This document shows positions 61,604-64,000 of a stretch of 64,000 nucleotides of DNA, one piece after another; position 1 is the first letter of the stretch; each line of letters starts with the position of its first letter. The stretch spans positions 3,534,001 to 3,598,000 of the forward strand of contig NZ_CP095501.1 in assembly GCF_023100725.1 (NCBI RefSeq), given 5' to 3'. Under the pieces are notes generated by a model. The model saw only the letters and a list, made by a program, of their open reading frames with translations, searched no databases and had not been told where the DNA came from. The position numbers and the translations under genes are program-made. The DNA comes from Arthrobacter antioxidans (GTDB taxonomy: Bacteria > Actinomycetota > Actinomycetes > Actinomycetales > Micrococcaceae).

Positions 61604-62686
61604 ATGTCACAGGCCAGTCGTCAGCTCCCGAACACCACGAGCCACGCAACCCAAGGAGCACCCGAAAAACGCCGCCGGCCATTCCGGCGCACACTCAAGA
61701 CCACCGGCATCATCGCTCTCACCGCACTGGGACTGACACTTGCGTCCACAGCGGCCAACGCGCTTCTGGAACAGCAGGAGAAGTCGAGTACTGCCCCATA
61801 CGGTGACCTCGTGGAAGTCGCCGGCGGCGAGGTCAACGTCGTTCGGGCTGGCACCAAAGGTGCACAGCCCCTGGTCCTGCTCAGCGGCCTGGGCACGATC
61901 GCTCCGGCGCTGGACTTCGCCCCTTTAACCAGGGAACTCGATGCCTACGACGTCATCGTCGTCGAGGGCTTCGGATACGGCTACAGCGACATGAGCGCAC
62001 CCGAACGGACCGTGAAGAACATCAGCACCGAGATCCATGAGGCCCTGTCCTCACTCGACCTCGAGAAGCCATACGTTTTGGCCGGACACTCGATCTCCGG
62101 CTTCTACACACTCGACTACGCCAACCGGTACCCGAGCGAAGTATCCGCGGTAGTGGGCATCGACCCCAGCGTGCCCACGACCCAGCTAGAGGAGCACCCC
62201 GCGGCTAGCGGCGGCATCAATTTCATCGGGGTACTGTCCACGATCGGCGTGGTCCGAACAGCGGTCTCGCTCGCTCCGGGGGCGGTGGACCCGACAGGCG
62301 ACGACTTCACCACAGATGAATTGGAACGCATGCGCCAAATGACAATCTGGAACTTCGGCAACGCGGCAGTCGCCGACGAAAGCGCCCGAGTCGCCAGCAA
62401 CGCCGCAGCACTCCAGGGAGTGACCTACCCGGAAAACCTGCCCGTTCTTCACTTCCTCGCCAGTGACAACGTGGCTACCAATCCCAACTGGCTCGAGTCG
62501 CACAAGAACCAGCTCAAGAACGTCAACCACCACGAAATCGTCGAGCTCAACGGCCCGCACAACCTGCAATGGACCCAATCGAAGGCCATGGCCAAGAAAA
62601 TCACAGAATTCCTCCAGGACAGTGCCACATCTCAAGCGTCGCCCACACCCCCTGCTGCGTCGACCGAAGTAACCCAAGGGAACTAG
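61604..62686 (+). CDS. Membrane-anchored alpha/beta hydrolase
   Basis: A 360-residue protein. ATG 61604 (after GGAAACG) is preferred to ATG 61526, which would add 26 residues of poor character. Basic N-terminus and one helix (TTGIIALTALGLTLASTAAN) make a signal anchor, so the enzyme faces outside. LVLLSGLGTIAPALDFAPLT forms the oxyanion region, AGHSISGFYTLDYA carries S163, and NGPHNLQWTQSKA the catalytic His. C-terminal 20 residues are Pro/Thr-rich. Serine hydrolase of unknown substrate, expressed from a promoter with a CsoR-type site. Confidence 0.85.
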   Translation: MSQASRQLPNTTSHATQGAPEKRRRPFRRTLKTTGIIALTALGLTLASTAANALLEQQEKSSTAPYGDLVEVAGGEVNVVRAGTKGAQPLVLLSGLGTIAPALDFAPLTRELDAYDVIVVEGFGYGYSDMSAPERTVKNISTEIHEALSSLDLEKPYVLAGHSISGFYTLDYANRYPSEVSAVVGIDPSVPTTQLEEHPAASGGINFIGVLSTIGVVRTAVSLAPGAVDPTGDDFTTDELERMRQMTIWNFGNAAVADESARVASNAAALQGVTYPENLPVLHFLASDNVATNPNWLESHKNQLKNVNHHEIVELNGPHNLQWTQSKAMAKKITEFLQDSATSQASPTPPAASTEVTQGN

Positions 62687-62702
62687 AAAATACCCCCTCC
62701 AG

Positions 62703-62741
62703 GGAGCCGAGTAACGCCACATAGTGGCGTTACTCGGCTCC
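62703..62741. terminator. Strong hairpin after the hydrolase gene
   Basis: GGAGCCGAGTAACGCCA (62703-62719) and TGGCGTTACTCGGCTCC (62725-62741) form a perfect 17-bp stem, 18 with the C-G that closes an ATA loop. It lies 16 bases after the stop and directly against an IS256-type end. No T-tract, but stability alone may stop transcription both ways. Confidence 0.65.
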
Positions 62742-62742
62742 T

Positions 62743-62902
62743 GGGACTGTCCGGTCAACGGTGTGTAGGGTCCGGCGGTTTTCATCAGCGAGTGGTTCTT
62801 TCGAACCGGCCTGCGAAGGTGAGCACGAACGCGTTGAGGGCGGGCTTCCACCGGATCACCCAGCGTGCCCTGCCACCGCCGGTCGGATCAAGAGACCGGG
62901 TG
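62743..62902 (-). mobile_element. Right-end fragment of an IS256-family element
   Basis: The minus strand encodes RSLDPTGGGRARWVIRWK followed by PALNAFVLTFAGRFERTTR and a stop at 62785-62787, the C-terminus of IS256-family transposases. Next to it GGGACTGTCCGGTCAACG (from 62743) is the terminal inverted repeat. The 5' part of the transposase and the other end are absent, so the element is dead. Confidence 0.8.
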
Positions 62903-62945
62903 ACGTGCAGACCGCAAGCCCTCTCATCCCGTAGGGCTGAGGAAA
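62901..62945 (+). repeat. Second copy of the hydrolase-pseudogene tail
   Basis: GTGCAGACCGCAAGCC followed by a CTCATCC-containing stretch and GAAACC-CTGA matches the end of the hydrolase pseudogene near 60870-60915, with a few differences. It abuts the broken end of the IS256 fragment. The following stretch to 63150 has no recognisable gene. Confidence 0.6.
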
Positions 62946-63159
62946 CCTCTGACGCCCTCGTCGAGTGCGGTTCAGATCGCTATTGGGCCCGCCGACGCTG
63001 ACGGGCCAGTGTCATCGCTCTGTGTTCTTGTTTCTCAGTGTCGGTCTCTTCGGCGACGAAGGTGCCGCTCGACTGGAGGCCCAGGGGCTGCGTGAAAGCA
63101 GTCTCAAGGCCCTTCGTCATCGCGGATCAGCGGATGACCATCGTCCAGGCGCATTGGTC

Positions 63160-63222
63160 TTGACGGCATCGGGAAAGCTGTTTACTCCTACCGCCAAGAC
63201 GTTTTGGCAAAACGTTTTGTCA
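63160..63222 (+). promoter_or_regulatory. Promoter with LacI-type operator before sugar-binding-protein gene
   Basis: TTGACG (63160-63165), 17-base spacer, TACTCC (63183-63188), then TGGCAAAACGTTTTGTCA (63205-63222), an 18-base palindrome with one mismatch pair and a perfect CAAAACGTTTTG core. This is the typical operator form of LacI repressors of sugar ABC importers. Confidence 0.68.
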
Positions 63223-63260
63223 CACCCCACAGCAATGACGCTCAGAATGGAGTCCCTGTC

Positions 63261-64000
63261 ATGCAGCACCTCGCCAGCCGGCGCCCGTCCGGCGCAGCAG
63301 CACGCAACACCACGAAGACTTTCCTGTCCGCAACAGCCGTCCTCACCGCCCTCACCCTCGCCGGGTGCGGGGCCGGCGGAGGCGGCGAACAGTCGGCGGA
63401 CGACTCCGAAGCGCTGACGGTCCTGGTCGAAGCAGGTGGCAAGGCCGAACTCACCGGCATCGCCGAGAAGTTCACCGAGGAGACCGGGACCCAGGTCACC
63501 TTCGTGGAACTCCCGTACGAAGGTCTCTACAACCGTCTGAACACGGAATTCTCCTCCGGCAGCACCTCGTTCGACGTCGCAGCCCTGGACGCGATCTGGC
63601 TGCCGACGTTTGCCGATGCTGTGACACCGCTGAATGACATGTTCACGGACGAGGTGAAGGCAGACCTCTTCCCGGCGCTGGTCGAGGAGGCGCAGGTCGA
63701 GGAGAACTTCGTCGGCTTGCCGGTCTGGACGAACTCCGAAATCCTGTTCTACCGCACGGATCTGTTCGAGGACCCCGCCGAGCAGTCCGCGTTCAAGGAC
63801 GAGTACGGCTACGACCTCGCGCCGCCCACCACCTGGGAGCAATATGAGGACGTCGCCCAGTTCTTCACCCGGGACACCGACGGTGACGGGCAGACCGACC
63901 TCTACGGCACGGATGTGAAGGGCGCCGTCGAGACCGAATGGCTGGCCACCGTGTCCCAGTCCGGCGCGGAGAACATGGTCCTCAGCCCGGAGGGTGACGT
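63261..64000 (+). CDS. Sugar ABC transporter substrate-binding lipoprotein, 3' end outside window
   Basis: 246 residues are visible; the frame runs off the right edge. ATG 63261 follows GGAG. Signal peptide with lipobox LAGC-GA, then an extracellular-binding-protein-1 start: ALTVLVEAGGKAELTGIAEK, FTEETGTQVTFVELPYEGLY, FDVAALDAIWLPTFADAVTP, VGLPVWTNSEILFYRTDLF. This is the CUT1 family for di- or oligosaccharides or sugar alcohols. The LacI-type operator upstream suggests sugar induction. Confidence 0.9.
   Translation, partial: MQHLASRRPSGAAARNTTKTFLSATAVLTALTLAGCGAGGGGEQSADDSEALTVLVEAGGKAELTGIAEKFTEETGTQVTFVELPYEGLYNRLNTEFSSGSTSFDVAALDAIWLPTFADAVTPLNDMFTDEVKADLFPALVEEAQVEENFVGLPVWTNSEILFYRTDLFEDPAEQSAFKDEYGYDLAPPTTWEQYEDVAQFFTRDTDGDGQTDLYGTDVKGAVETEWLATVSQSGAENMVLSPEGD

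Noticed and set aside
63117..63842. 241-codon minus-strand frame at the right edge
   Set aside because: Antisense to a clear sugar-binding lipoprotein; no domain.

Overview
The window is GC-rich, densely coded DNA with many 4-base start/stop overlaps (ATGA, GTGA), many GTG starts and several probably leaderless regulators. Together with the gene content (Asp23/AmaP/DUF6286 envelope locus, manganese-type homoprotocatechuate dioxygenase, actinobacterial rhamnose cluster, DUF2254, DUF2256/DUF3253) this points to an actinobacterium of the Micrococcaceae, Arthrobacter-like. This is an inference from gene families; no rRNA or tRNA gene was seen.

Layout. 1-7366: an operon of three glycosyltransferases, an ABC exporter and two kinase-fold (APH-like) proteins, entering from the left edge; it looks like synthesis and export of a glycoconjugate. 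7407-10124 (minus): two-component system with an upstream membrane protein ending in Ala-Pro and poly-Asp tracts. 10275-19119: small regulator/effector pairs (TetR with a GAP-family transporter; alpha/beta hydrolase plus MFS pump opposite MarR; membrane protein opposite HxlR; TetR opposite an SDR; a glycosyltransferase behind a TetR stub), with relics of a LuxR-type and a TetR-type regulator. 19148-24988: an unknown protein, then an ECF sigma factor / zinc-finger-Asp23 / Asp23 cluster facing an Asp23-DUF2273-Asp23-DUF6286-AmaP operon. 25522-32011: homoprotocatechuate meta-cleavage operon (FAH-RraA fusion, GntR, hpaE, hpaD, hpaH, hpaI) with a probable GntR operator in its promoter. 32055-38041: PadR/DUF1048 pair with a large palindrome, DUF2254 protein, nitronate monooxygenase, MarR with two matching palindromes, a lipoprotein and a CPBP protease.

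38221-46425: a SAM-I (S-box) riboswitch leads an operon for an Opp/Dpp-type ABC importer, a DszC/SfnB-like flavin dehydrogenase and an NtaA/DszA-like FMN monooxygenase, i.e. uptake and desulfurisation of organic sulfur when S-adenosylmethionine is low. 46511-59454: complete L-rhamnose regulon: importer rhaSTPQ, mutarotase and a fucose/arabinose-isomerase-like protein on the minus strand, a LacI repressor, and rhaI, rhaD (aldolase-dehydrogenase fusion) and rhaB on the plus strand; the same 12-bp operator is present in both divergent promoters.

59443-64000: a zinc-ribbon DUF2256/DUF3253 gene, then a degraded patch: a MobF-type relaxase fragment, an alpha/beta-hydrolase pseudogene, an intact membrane-anchored alpha/beta hydrolase whose promoter carries a CsoR-type palindrome, a 17-bp hairpin, an IS256-type transposase tail with its terminal repeat, and a second copy of the hydrolase tail. 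The window ends inside a sugar ABC binding-protein gene with a LacI-type operator.
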